From positions 20,998 through 84,997 of IMG/VR virus record IMGVR_UViG_3300034198_012754: a stretch of 64,000 nucleotides of DNA; one strand, 5' to 3'. Position numbers and translations under genes: made by a program. Below are positions 50,391 through 58,821 of this stretch, one piece after another. Below the pieces are notes generated by a model. The model was not told where the DNA came from and searched no databases. It saw nothing but the letters and a program-made list of their open reading frames with translations. Every line of letters begins with the position of its first letter. Position 1 is the stretch's first letter. This DNA comes from a virus.

Positions 50391-51337
50391 AAAAAATTGC
50401 ATATGTAACCGGATGTTTGGGATTTATAGGAGTCCATGTTACTCGACAATGTTTAGAACAAGGATGGTATGTGCTTGGTATAGACAAAGGCACTTATGCT
50501 AGTAACTGGACATTTTTAAAAGAGTTTGAATCCTATAACACCTTTACTTTCTTGCACAAAGATATAAACGATATTGACAGACTGGTAGATTGCGATTATA
50601 TAATTAACACCGCAGCCGAAACACATGTAGACAATTCGATTATGAGCAGTGATGTGTTTTTACGTAGCAATATTAATGGTGTTCATAGACTACTGGAACT
50701 AATCAAACAACAACCACAGTACAAAGCCCCTGTGTTGTTGCATTTTTCAACGGACGAAGTATACGGCGATATCGAACAAGGAAGCCATACCGAAACTGAT
50801 TTACTAAAACCCAGCAATCCTTACAGTGCATCCAAAGCATCTGCCGATATGTTGATATTGGCATGGGCTCGCACCTACGGTCTTAAGTATGTTATTATAC
50901 GTCCAACCAACAACTATGGAATTGGACAATATGTTGAAAAACTTATTCCAAAATCAATCAAGTATCTTGAGCTCGGCAGAAAAATTGATTTGCACGATCA
51001 TGGAAGGCCTGTGCGTACTTGGTTGCATGCCAAAGACACTGCTAGTGCTGTAATGTCTATTGTTGATGCTGGGTGTATCAATGAAATATTTAATATCAGT
51101 GGCAACACAGAATTGCCCAATCGCGAAGTAATTAAAAAAATACTACATTTATACCACGGCGTTAACCACGACGACAATTGGGAAACATTTATCACACCTA
51201 GTACCAGACAAGGACAAGATGTTCGCTATGCAATTGACGACAGCAAATTAAAAAAATTAGGATGGATGCCCGTAGCTAAGTTTGATCAAGAACTAGAACA
51301 GATAGTCAATCACTATAGGAATAATTTTGTATGGTAA
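50387..51337 (+). CDS. NDP-hexose 4,6-dehydratase-like SDR enzyme
   Basis: 316 residues. NAD-binding GCLGFIGVHVT, AAETHVDNSI, HFSTDEVYGD (catalytic Asp-Glu as in RmlB: TDEVYG) and YSASKAS (YxxxK), then RPTNNYGIGQYVEKLIPKSI. The D-E pair after Thr indicates 4,6-dehydratase chemistry rather than simple epimerisation, giving an NDP-4-keto-6-deoxyhexose. This is the substrate expected by the E1-like dehydrase encoded at 52053. Confidence 0.83.
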   Translation: MKKIAYVTGCLGFIGVHVTRQCLEQGWYVLGIDKGTYASNWTFLKEFESYNTFTFLHKDINDIDRLVDCDYIINTAAETHVDNSIMSSDVFLRSNINGVHRLLELIKQQPQYKAPVLLHFSTDEVYGDIEQGSHTETDLLKPSNPYSASKASADMLILAWARTYGLKYVIIRPTNNYGIGQYVEKLIPKSIKYLELGRKIDLHDHGRPVRTWLHAKDTASAVMSIVDAGCINEIFNISGNTELPNREVIKKILHLYHGVNHDDNWETFITPSTRQGQDVRYAIDDSKLKKLGWMPVAKFDQELEQIVNHYRNNFVW

Positions 51338-52056
51338 AAAATTATCTAGTGTGTGCTGTTCGTCCAATCAAAGATGGCTGGCATCTTGAAAAAAATCAAG
51401 ACTTGCATGCTCAGTATCGTCGGATGTATGATCTAAGATTAGCAAGTTTTTGTAAGTTTGTCAAGGAACCGTTTGAAGAAATATTATGGACCGACCCTGC
51501 TACCAACACCGATACCTGCACTTACCAAAATTGGTTGGACATTAAAGAATTATGGAATCGTGAACCCTGTAATATATTCTGGGCCGGTGCCGACACACTT
51601 ATGATTCAGCCTACAGAATTATTTTCAGATAAATTTACTGAATATCGATTGTTCAATAATACTGATCCAAAAAGTTATGGAGATTTTGCACACTATTTCA
51701 ATGACGACATACAATATTATCCACACACCATGTCAACCAATGTATGGAAATTGGGTGAAGAGTGGTTGGCTCAAAGAGAAACACATCCAGACCGTAATTG
51801 GGGGTTTGATCAGCTAAGACACAACGCCATGTTTTGGAGTCAAGATATTCCAAACTCGGACCGTCTGCATCCAAAGATGGCCTATCAAGCAATGAATTTA
51901 AGAATCCTGGACCAACAGATAATAGATTGGCACAATGATTGGAACGGTATAGATATAAATCAAGCACACATGCTACATTTTCATGGTAGCCGTGGAAGTC
52001 AAGCAGTAATAAACATCATGAAAGAAATTTGTAATCAACTGGGTATTCAAACATGA
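51331..52056 (+). CDS. Possible glycosyltransferase in sugar cluster
   Basis: 241 residues. CNIFWAGADTLMIQPTEL resembles the donor-metal region of GT8-like transferases, and HMLHFHGSRGSQAV resembles their C-terminal HxxG motif, but overall similarity is not strong enough for a firm call. It overlaps both neighbours, so it is an operon member of the sugar pathway. Confidence 0.55.
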   Translation: MVKNYLVCAVRPIKDGWHLEKNQDLHAQYRRMYDLRLASFCKFVKEPFEEILWTDPATNTDTCTYQNWLDIKELWNREPCNIFWAGADTLMIQPTELFSDKFTEYRLFNNTDPKSYGDFAHYFNDDIQYYPHTMSTNVWKLGEEWLAQRETHPDRNWGFDQLRHNAMFWSQDIPNSDRLHPKMAYQAMNLRILDQQIIDWHNDWNGIDINQAHMLHFHGSRGSQAVINIMKEICNQLGIQT

Positions 52057-53372
52057 AACAAATATTAGAAGACATTAAAAAATACATTGATACCAAACAC
52101 TCAGACAAGACCTGGGTAGCTGGCAAGGACTTTGTTAACTATGCAGGTCCGCATTTTACGTCAGACGAATATGTGGCGGCGGCCGAAGCCTTGCTCAATG
52201 GTTGGCTGGTTATGGGCAACAAGAGCCTACGGTTTGAACAAGAATTTCCAAAGGAATTTGGTAAAACACGCGGCGTATTGACTAACTCGGGTAGCAGTGC
52301 AAATTTACTAATGATGGCAGCAATGAAATCCAAACGTGGCTACAACTTTCCACCGGGCACTAAAGTATTGATGCCCATTGCCGGTTTCCCAACCACACTT
52401 AATCCAACTATACAAAATGGATTTACGCCAGTGTTCTGCGATATTGAAATTGATACCTTAAACATTGATCTAGATCAAGCAGAACAGATACTTGCTAATG
52501 ATCCGGACATTAAAATTATAACCTTTGCACATGTATTGGGTAACCCACCTAACATGGATCGTGTGATGGAATTGGTCGATAAACACAATCTAATACTATT
52601 AGAAGATTGTTGTGATGGATTGGGCACAACCTATGATGGCAAACCTCTAGGCAGTTTTGGCGAGATGGCCAGCTGTAGTTTTTATCCGGCACATCACATG
52701 ACCATGGGCGAAGGTGGCTTTGTGGCCATGAATAATCCACAACAAGAAATTATTGTGCGTAGCCTGCGTGAATGGGGACGTGGTTGTTATTGTGTGGGAC
52801 CCGAGGCCAACAAATTAAAATGTGGCACCTGTGGCAAGCGATTCAATGAGTGGATTCCAGAAATGCCCGGGGAGATCTTTGACCACAAATATGTGTATGA
52901 TGAAATTGGTTACAATTTAAAACCCATTGAACTACAGGCGGCTATGGGGCTTGAACAAATTAAAAAGTTGCCAGAAATACATACCTTACGCCAACGTAAC
53001 TACAATCTATTGTTTGCCATCTATGAAAAGTATGAACAGTTCTTCCACTTGCCACGTGCCAGAGATAAGGCTGATGTGAGTTGGTTTGCTTTTCCTTTGA
53101 CTATCCGTAAGGATGCTCCTTTTTCTCGCATGGACATTGTTGACTACTTAGAAGAAAACTTGATACAGACACGTCCATACTTTGCTGGTAACATCATGTT
53201 GCAACCTGCGTATAGTCATTTAATGAATCCAGTGGATGCACGTGACAACTATCCAGTGGCCACCTTTACCATGAAGAACACTTACTTCCATGGATGTAGT
53301 CCAGTTATCACTCCCGAACAGATTGAGTACATTGGGCAAAAGGTCGACGGGTTTATGAGTTTATATCTATGA
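52053..53372 (+). CDS. PMP/iron-sulfur 3-dehydrase, E1/RfbH-like
   Basis: 439 residues of the DegT/DnrJ/EryC1 fold. The PLP Lys is replaced by His in SFYPAHHMTMGEGG, the hallmark of E1 (CDP-4-keto-6-deoxyglucose 3-dehydrase, RfbH/AscC). A Cys in EDCCDG lies 57 residues before a CYC pair, followed by KLKCGTC, which matches the [2Fe-2S] ligand arrangement (C-x57-C-x-C...C). It removes the C3 hydroxyl to give 3,6-dideoxy-4-keto sugars. A dedicated E3 reductase is not seen nearby. Follows a 4,6-dehydratase. Confidence 0.88.
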   Translation: MKQILEDIKKYIDTKHSDKTWVAGKDFVNYAGPHFTSDEYVAAAEALLNGWLVMGNKSLRFEQEFPKEFGKTRGVLTNSGSSANLLMMAAMKSKRGYNFPPGTKVLMPIAGFPTTLNPTIQNGFTPVFCDIEIDTLNIDLDQAEQILANDPDIKIITFAHVLGNPPNMDRVMELVDKHNLILLEDCCDGLGTTYDGKPLGSFGEMASCSFYPAHHMTMGEGGFVAMNNPQQEIIVRSLREWGRGCYCVGPEANKLKCGTCGKRFNEWIPEMPGEIFDHKYVYDEIGYNLKPIELQAAMGLEQIKKLPEIHTLRQRNYNLLFAIYEKYEQFFHLPRARDKADVSWFAFPLTIRKDAPFSRMDIVDYLEENLIQTRPYFAGNIMLQPAYSHLMNPVDARDNYPVATFTMKNTYFHGCSPVITPEQIEYIGQKVDGFMSLYL

Positions 53373-53989
53373 ACAAACAAGATCTAATTGACTTTGAAAC
53401 AGATATAGGCGAAACATTTAATCGTGGAGAAATTCGTGCTCCTATACATTTATATGCTGGCAACGAAGATCAGATCATGCAAGTGTTTGAACATATTGAC
53501 GTCGAAAAAGATTGGATCTGTTGTACTTGGCGCAATCATTATCAAGCGTTGTTGAAAGGTATTCCATCTGAAGTAATTAAGGAACGCATCATGTCTGGTA
53601 AAAGCATGGTTATGAATTTGCCAGAATACAAATTTATATGTTCAAGCATTGTAGGTGGAATTCCTAGCATTGCAACAGGTCTGGCACTTGCCGCAAAGCT
53701 TCGTGGCACAGATGAACATGTATGGTGTTGGACTGGTGATATGAGTGCCGAAACAGGTGCCTGGGCCGAAGCCTACAAGTATGCCCAAGCACAAGACTTG
53801 CCAATTACATTTGTTGTAGAAGACAATGAACTAAGCGTACTAACTCCTACTCAGGAGATGTGGGGCGCTGACAAGTGGTATCTACCTGCACAAAATAGAG
53901 TTTGGTACAAAAGTAAACATTTAATCTATTACAAATATAAAAACCACAAATATCCACATGCTGGCGCCGGAGTAAGGGTACAATTTTAA
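53369..53989 (+). CDS. TPP-dependent enzyme, alpha-type subunit
   Basis: 206 residues, homologous to the TPP-binding domain of 2-oxoacid dehydrogenase E1 alpha / transketolase N-domain. CCTWRNHYQALLKGIP and GGIPSIATGLALAAKLRGTD, then the TPP motif GDMSAETGAWAEAYKYAQ ending in EDN (GDx...N). Shorter than typical E1 alpha (about 330). It is paired with the pyrimidine-domain protein encoded next (TAATG overlap), forming a split two-subunit enzyme. In sugar clusters such TPP enzymes attach a two-carbon branch to a keto-sugar. Confidence 0.8.
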   Translation: MNKQDLIDFETDIGETFNRGEIRAPIHLYAGNEDQIMQVFEHIDVEKDWICCTWRNHYQALLKGIPSEVIKERIMSGKSMVMNLPEYKFICSSIVGGIPSIATGLALAAKLRGTDEHVWCWTGDMSAETGAWAEAYKYAQAQDLPITFVVEDNELSVLTPTQEMWGADKWYLPAQNRVWYKSKHLIYYKYKNHKYPHAGAGVRVQF

Positions 53990-54522
53990 TGACCACACAA
54001 CTGTATAATCAACAACTTAAAGCGGCAATGAATTGGCTTGGCGCACAGGATCGTGTTATGATCCTTGGGCAGGCTGTTTGCTATGCGGGCACAGGGTGTT
54101 ATGAAAGCATAACAGAAGTTCCCAACAATAAGAAGATGGAGTTTCCTGTAGCCGAAAACTTTCAAATTGGTGTAAGCACAGGAATGGCAATCAATGGCAT
54201 GGTGCCTGTTAGCGTTGTTCCAAGATGGAATTTTTTATTAACGGCCACAGATCAAATTGTCAATCACCTTGATAAAATGGAATCAATGAGTGACGGACGT
54301 TGTAGACCCAAAGTTATTATTCGTGTGGCCAAGGGCAGTGAAAATCCTGTTGACCCACAAGATCAGCACAAGGGCAATTTTGCAGACGCATTTAGATTAA
54401 TGTGTAAAAATATTGACATTGTGGAGTTGCATCATCCAGAAGATATTCTTCCAGCATATCAAAAAGCCTACAACAGCGATCGTAGTACAATCTTAGTTGA
54501 ATTTCCAGATTACGGTAAATGA
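53989..54522 (+). CDS. TPP-dependent enzyme, beta-type (pyrimidine-domain) subunit
   Basis: 177 residues matching the pyrimidine-binding domain of transketolase/E1 beta: RVMILGQAVCYAGTGCYESI, KMEFPVAENFQIGVSTGMAI (with the catalytic Glu of the AE motif), VPVSVVPRWNFLLTATDQIV. The C-terminal TK-C domain is missing. Must act with the preceding subunit. Substrate probably a small 2-oxoacid donor plus a keto-sugar acceptor (inference from context). Confidence 0.78.
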   Translation: MTTQLYNQQLKAAMNWLGAQDRVMILGQAVCYAGTGCYESITEVPNNKKMEFPVAENFQIGVSTGMAINGMVPVSVVPRWNFLLTATDQIVNHLDKMESMSDGRCRPKVIIRVAKGSENPVDPQDQHKGNFADAFRLMCKNIDIVELHHPEDILPAYQKAYNSDRSTILVEFPDYGK

Positions 54523-55328
54523 GAATATTATTAACGGGTGGCACTGGATTTATTGGTCGCTACCTTAAACAACATCTCAAACACAATGTTATTGCCCCGA
54601 CATCAAAAGAAATTGATCTTTTAGATTTAAATTCAGTTACTGAGTTTTTAAAATCACAACAATTTGATGCTGTTGTACACTGTGCTGTGGTAGGTAGAGA
54701 AAGTGTGTATGCTATAGATCCCGATATTGAAGAAAATAATCTGCGTATGTTTTATAATCTGGCTGTCAATAGAGAATACTACGATAAATTTATTAACTTT
54801 GGTAGCGGTGCAGAGTTTGATATTGATACTGATATATGCGAGGCATCCGAGGAAGAAATTTGGATTAGGAATCCCAAACACAGTTATGGGCGTAGTAAAA
54901 ACGTCATAGCCAAGTTTGCACAAACCATACCAAATTTTTACAACCTACGAGTCTTTGGTTGTTTTGACAGCAGTGAAAGTGACAATCGCCTGTTAAAATT
55001 GTTTGCTAAAAAATGTCAACTCAACGAACCACTGTTAATTTACAAAGACCGTTTGTTTGATATGGTCAGTGCTCAAGATCTATTGACTGTAGTTGAAGCT
55101 GTTTTGGCTAAACAAATACATGACAACAATCTAAATATAGTGTATAATAAAAAATATCATCTTAGTGAGATTGTAAAAATGTATGCACAATTACATAATC
55201 TGAATAGCGAGTTAATACAAGTGTCCGAACATGACGTAAGATCATACACCGGTAACGGAACCCGACTGAATCAGTATCAACTGCCGTTGCTAGGAATTGA
55301 ACAATCACTTAAAAAGTATAAACAATGA
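54519..55328 (+). CDS. NAD(P)-dependent sugar reductase/epimerase (SDR)
   Basis: 269 residues. MRILLTGGTGFIGRYLKQHL (NAD(P) motif GGTGFIG), AVVHCAVVG, FGSGAEFD and HSYGRSKNVIA (YxxxK catalytic pair) define an extended SDR. It is likely to reduce or epimerise the 4-keto group of the sugar produced by the upstream dehydratase, E1-like and TPP enzymes. AT-rich; ATGA overlaps on both sides. Confidence 0.78.
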   Translation: MRILLTGGTGFIGRYLKQHLKHNVIAPTSKEIDLLDLNSVTEFLKSQQFDAVVHCAVVGRESVYAIDPDIEENNLRMFYNLAVNREYYDKFINFGSGAEFDIDTDICEASEEEIWIRNPKHSYGRSKNVIAKFAQTIPNFYNLRVFGCFDSSESDNRLLKLFAKKCQLNEPLLIYKDRLFDMVSAQDLLTVVEAVLAKQIHDNNLNIVYNKKYHLSEIVKMYAQLHNLNSELIQVSEHDVRSYTGNGTRLNQYQLPLLGIEQSLKKYKQ

Positions 55329-55840
55329 AAAAAATATTTTTAACTTGGCAAGATGTGGAAAATCATGTTCAAGAAATCTTACGTCAATTACAACGTGACA
55401 ACTGGCAACCCGATTACATTGTGGGGCTAACACGTGGCGGATTGATTCCAGCTACCATGATCAGCCAATACTTAGACGTAAAAATGCATACTCTTAAAGT
55501 GAGTTTACGTGATCACGAAGATACTGAAAGTAATTTATGGATGGCTGAGGATGCATTTGGCAACAATGAATCCGGGGGCAAAAATATTCTTATTGTGGAC
55601 GACCTGAATGATACCGGCGCCACACTTAACTGGATCAAGCAAGACTGGCAAAATAGTTGTTTACCCAATGACGACAGATGGATCACGGATGTTTGGGGTA
55701 AAAATGTTAGAGTGGCCACATTGTTGGACAACGAAGCAAGCAAGAGCAAATTAGATATTAACTATACAGCGCAAACTATCAACAAAGCAGAAGATGATTG
55801 TTGGATAGTATTTCCTTGGGAAGATTGGTGGCAGAGATAA
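55325..55840 (+). CDS. Phosphoribosyltransferase (purine PRTase-like)
   Basis: 171 residues. YIVGLTRGGLIPATMIS (first loop) and NILIVDDLNDTGATL (PRPP-binding DDLxDTG motif) define a type I PRTase; WIVFPWEDWWQR at the C-terminus is typical of xanthine/guanine PRTases. It would salvage guanine-like bases to nucleotides, or could act on a 7-deazaguanine base given that queE follows directly (TAATG overlap). The latter is speculation. Confidence 0.85.
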   Translation: MKKIFLTWQDVENHVQEILRQLQRDNWQPDYIVGLTRGGLIPATMISQYLDVKMHTLKVSLRDHEDTESNLWMAEDAFGNNESGGKNILIVDDLNDTGATLNWIKQDWQNSCLPNDDRWITDVWGKNVRVATLLDNEASKSKLDINYTAQTINKAEDDCWIVFPWEDWWQR

Positions 55841-56724
55841 TGGCAAAAATTAAAGTATCAGAATTATTTTACAGCTTACAAGGCGAAGGTCGCTTTGTGG
55901 GCGTTCCTAGTGTGTTCTTACGCACTTATGGCTGTAACTTTACCTGTGCAGGATTTGGGTGTAAACCCGGTGAGAAGAGCACAGGCGCAGATGATGTGTC
56001 TGAAGTAGTACATTTATATAATAAATTTACAGAATTGCCTTTGGTAGAAACTGGTTGCGACAGCTATGCGTCATGGCATCCTGCATTTAAACATTTGAGT
56101 CCAACACAGACCACAGAAGAACTTGTGTCCAATATGTTGAAGTTAACTCCCAACAACCACTGGCAACAGTCCAACGGCAATGACGTACATCTTGTGATCA
56201 CAGGTGGCGAACCATTGTTGGGTTGGCAACGTGCCTATGCAGAATTGTTGAGCAATGCCGACATGGCCGATTTGAAGAACTTGACATTTGAAACCAACGG
56301 TACTCAAAAGTTGCACGCAGACTTTGAGCATTTCTTGTTGGACTGGACACTCAATCCGCGAGGCGGCATTGGCCCACGCAACAAAGATGCATTGACATTC
56401 AGTGTGAGTGTCAAACTAAGTGCTTCAGGAGAACCGTGGGCGGATGCTATTTGTCCGGATATTGTTATGAGCTATGCCAACATTGGCACAACCTATCTCA
56501 AGTTTGTGGTCGAGACAGATGAACACATTGAAGATGCTAGACGTGCTACTAAGGAATTCCGCAACGCAGGATTTAAAGGACAAATTTTCTTAATGCCACA
56601 AGGTGGTGTAGTTGAACCATACCAAGCAAACAAAGTTCGCATTGCCGACATTTGTTGTGCAGAAGGATGGAACTACAGTCCAAGGTTGCATGTGGACCTG
56701 TGGGGCAATGGATGGGGCAAATAA
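55840..56724 (+). CDS. queE: 7-carboxy-7-deazaguanine synthase (QueE-like radical SAM)
   Basis: 294 residues from ATG 55840. SELFYSLQGEGRFVGVPSVF is the QueE opening; the radical SAM cluster loop is YGCNFTCAGFGC (Cys32, 36, 41), a variant spacing seen in phage QueE; VITGGEPLLGW and FETNGTQ are the SAM/substrate motifs. It makes 7-carboxy-7-deazaguanine (CDG) from 6-carboxytetrahydropterin. No queC is recognised in the window, so either host QueC finishes preQ0 or CDG itself is the inserted base. Confidence 0.9.
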   Translation: MAKIKVSELFYSLQGEGRFVGVPSVFLRTYGCNFTCAGFGCKPGEKSTGADDVSEVVHLYNKFTELPLVETGCDSYASWHPAFKHLSPTQTTEELVSNMLKLTPNNHWQQSNGNDVHLVITGGEPLLGWQRAYAELLSNADMADLKNLTFETNGTQKLHADFEHFLLDWTLNPRGGIGPRNKDALTFSVSVKLSASGEPWADAICPDIVMSYANIGTTYLKFVVETDEHIEDARRATKEFRNAGFKGQIFLMPQGGVVEPYQANKVRIADICCAEGWNYSPRLHVDLWGNGWGK

Positions 56725-57506
56725 TGACAACATTTACAACAGAAGATAGAATTTCAGCAGACCTACCAGACCGCATCACTCAATGGATTAAAAACTACGC
56801 AGAGTCAGCCGGTATCAAAAGTTTGGTAGTTGGCGTCAGCGGAGGCATAGATAGTGCTGTGGTAAGTACTTTGTGCGCCAAAACTGGCATACACACTATT
56901 GCGGTATCCTTACCTATTCGTCAACGTGAAGAGCTACACAATCTCAGTTTGGATCATTGTTTTTGGTTAGGCAACAAGTTTGTCAATGTTCGCACAGAGA
57001 TTGTGAACTTGACTTCGGCCTTTGATCGCTTTGAAGAAATTATGGGTAATTATTCCAGCGAATTGGCCTTTGCCAACAGTAGATCAAGATTGCGCATGAT
57101 GGCTCTGTATCAGATAGCACAAAGTTGCAATGGTATTGTGGTAGGTACAGGCAACCGAGTTGAAGACTTTGGCGTGGGATTCTATACCAAGTACGGTGAC
57201 GGTGGGGTAGATATCAGTCCTATTGCTGATTTGTTGAAAACAGAAGTATGGCAGTTGGGTCGTGAACTGGGAGTGGATCAACGTATCATTGATGCACCAC
57301 CTACAGATGGATTGTGGGAGGATGGCAGAGTAGATCAAGATCAGCTAGGCGGGTTGACCTATGCTGAGTTAGAGTTGGCCATGACACAAGATGAACAACA
57401 GATACAGATTACTGATAGTCAGCAGTTATCAAATCTTGAGTTGTATCGAGAAATTCGTGCTAGAAATTTACACAAGATGTTGCCTATACCAGTATTTAAA
57501 AAATAA
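56724..57506 (+). CDS. nadE: NH3-dependent NAD synthetase
   Basis: 260 residues from ATG 56724. VVGVSGGIDSAVVSTL is the PP-loop ATP-pyrophosphatase motif; VGTGNRVEDFGVGFYTKYGD is the family's deamido-NAD site; LPPTDGLW-like APPTDGLWEDGRVDQ the C-terminal ATP loop. No glutaminase domain, so it uses ammonia. It converts deamido-NAD to NAD. Together with NMNAT-like proteins it suggests phage-driven NAD replenishment. Confidence 0.92.
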   Translation: MTTFTTEDRISADLPDRITQWIKNYAESAGIKSLVVGVSGGIDSAVVSTLCAKTGIHTIAVSLPIRQREELHNLSLDHCFWLGNKFVNVRTEIVNLTSAFDRFEEIMGNYSSELAFANSRSRLRMMALYQIAQSCNGIVVGTGNRVEDFGVGFYTKYGDGGVDISPIADLLKTEVWQLGRELGVDQRIIDAPPTDGLWEDGRVDQDQLGGLTYAELELAMTQDEQQIQITDSQQLSNLELYREIRARNLHKMLPIPVFKK

Positions 57507-57739
57507 TGCCAATGGATGCAATGCAGGACGGTTGGCATCTTCGATCCGAATACACATACCAGTACTGTATCTGGCCAAGGCGATGTTACAATACTGGACG
57601 CTGGTTATGGTTTACTGTGGCCGTACGTGGCAGTGCTGTGTGGCACGGACCCGGTGAACCGTTGGTAGAACAACGCTGGTATCACAGAAACGAAGCATTA
57701 ATAATGATGATCAAAGGAATAGAAAATGGGCATACTTGA
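57506..57739 (+). CDS. Small conserved phage protein
   Basis: 77 residues, Trp/Tyr/Arg-rich (DGWHLRSEYTYQYCIWPRRC, GRWLWFTVAVRG, EQRWYHRNEALIMM). Probably a single small domain; no known family. Overlaps nadE stop and the next start. Confidence 0.6.
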   Translation: MPMDAMQDGWHLRSEYTYQYCIWPRRCYNTGRWLWFTVAVRGSAVWHGPGEPLVEQRWYHRNEALIMMIKGIENGHT

Positions 57740-58115
57740 TATATTCAAAAAGAAAAAACCTGCAAAGGTAGAATTGCCTCGAGAACCTCGAGCTCCTAAA
57801 AAAACTGAGAAAGAGATTGCTACAGAAAAAGGAGAACCTTGGGTTGGCATACTGAGTATGGACGTTGATCCCGACAACATGCACCAAGGTGCGTTTGAGC
57901 TAGATTGGAATGACAAATTTGTTGCTAATTTGATACGTGCTGGTTACCAAGGCAAACCCGAGGACACCGACGCCGAAATAGTAGACCGTTGGTTCCAAAA
58001 TATCTGTCGGCATGTTGTCATGGAAACTTGGGAACAAGAGCAAGCAATAAATCCAGACGCTAACCGTGTGGTACAGACTCGTAACATAGGCGGCGGCCGC
58101 ACAGAGGTATCGTGA
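57726..58115 (+). CDS. Conserved phage protein of unknown function
   Basis: 129 residues: Lys-rich N-terminus (MGILDIFKKKKPAKVELPRE) and a C-terminal domain with WVGILSMDVDPDNMHQGAFE, LDWNDKFVANLIRAGYQG and a DRWFQNICRHV helix. Conserved in T4-like aquatic phages to my recollection; function unknown. Starts inside the previous gene and overlaps the SGNH gene. Confidence 0.7.
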   Translation: MGILDIFKKKKPAKVELPREPRAPKKTEKEIATEKGEPWVGILSMDVDPDNMHQGAFELDWNDKFVANLIRAGYQGKPEDTDAEIVDRWFQNICRHVVMETWEQEQAINPDANRVVQTRNIGGGRTEVS

Positions 58116-58813
58116 TACTATACACAAACGGCGATAGTCATACTGCGGCAGCAGAAGCCGTAAACAATCATGCATTTGCCATGGATGATGGAAATCTTTT
58201 TTATATGGGTCGTGCACCTCATCCAGCAAATCTTGCGGCAAGTTGGGGAAGATTGTTGGCCGATACTCTTAGAGCAGGATTTCATTGTGGAGCAGAAAGT
58301 GCCAGCTCCAACACCAGGATTATTCGCACCACACGTGAATGGTTAACCACACAAGGATACGATCAAGACCTATTGGTGATTATACAATGGTCCACATGGG
58401 AACGGGAAGAATGGTTACACAACGATGTATACTATCAGGTCAATGGTTCGGGCATAGATTCAGTGCCGCCGGAGTTGCAGGAACAATATCGACAGTTTGT
58501 GGCCAACATAGACTGGCAAGCAAAAACCACGCAAGCACATGAAGATATTTGGGCATTCCACCAAGAACTCAACAATCAAAATATCAAACACATATTTTTC
58601 AATGGCAACAACGATTTTGGACCGCTCAAAGACCGCCGAGACTGGGGCACCAGTTATGTTGGTCCGTATGATCCAAAACTGACGTTTAACCGCTTGATTC
58701 AGGATCAAGGTATTCAAACAGTAGCACCCAATTCATGGCATTTTGGTAAAGATGGCCATAGCTATTTTCACCGTTTTATGCTACAATACATTATCAACAA
58801 CAAATTAGTCTAA
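58112..58813 (+). CDS. SGNH-like hydrolase (third copy)
   Basis: 233 residues. YTNGDSHTAAAEA (block I Ser), GAESASSNTRIIRTT (Gly/Asn block), LLVIIQWSTWEREEW (block III-like), and SWHFGKDGHSYFHRFML (catalytic Asp/His block). Closest in layout to the copy at 41255 (both begin with xYxNGDS). Same family as 5667 but diverged. Substrate unknown. Confidence 0.62.
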   Translation: MILYTNGDSHTAAAEAVNNHAFAMDDGNLFYMGRAPHPANLAASWGRLLADTLRAGFHCGAESASSNTRIIRTTREWLTTQGYDQDLLVIIQWSTWEREEWLHNDVYYQVNGSGIDSVPPELQEQYRQFVANIDWQAKTTQAHEDIWAFHQELNNQNIKHIFFNGNNDFGPLKDRRDWGTSYVGPYDPKLTFNRLIQDQGIQTVAPNSWHFGKDGHSYFHRFMLQYIINNKLV

Positions 58814-58821
58814 GGCTTCCT

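Noticed and set aside
56724-57506. PP-loop protein as a QueC candidate that would complete preQ0 synthesis
   Set aside because: The GTGNRVEDFGVGFYTKYGD and PTDGLWEDGR motifs are those of NAD synthetase, and the QueC zinc cysteines are absent.
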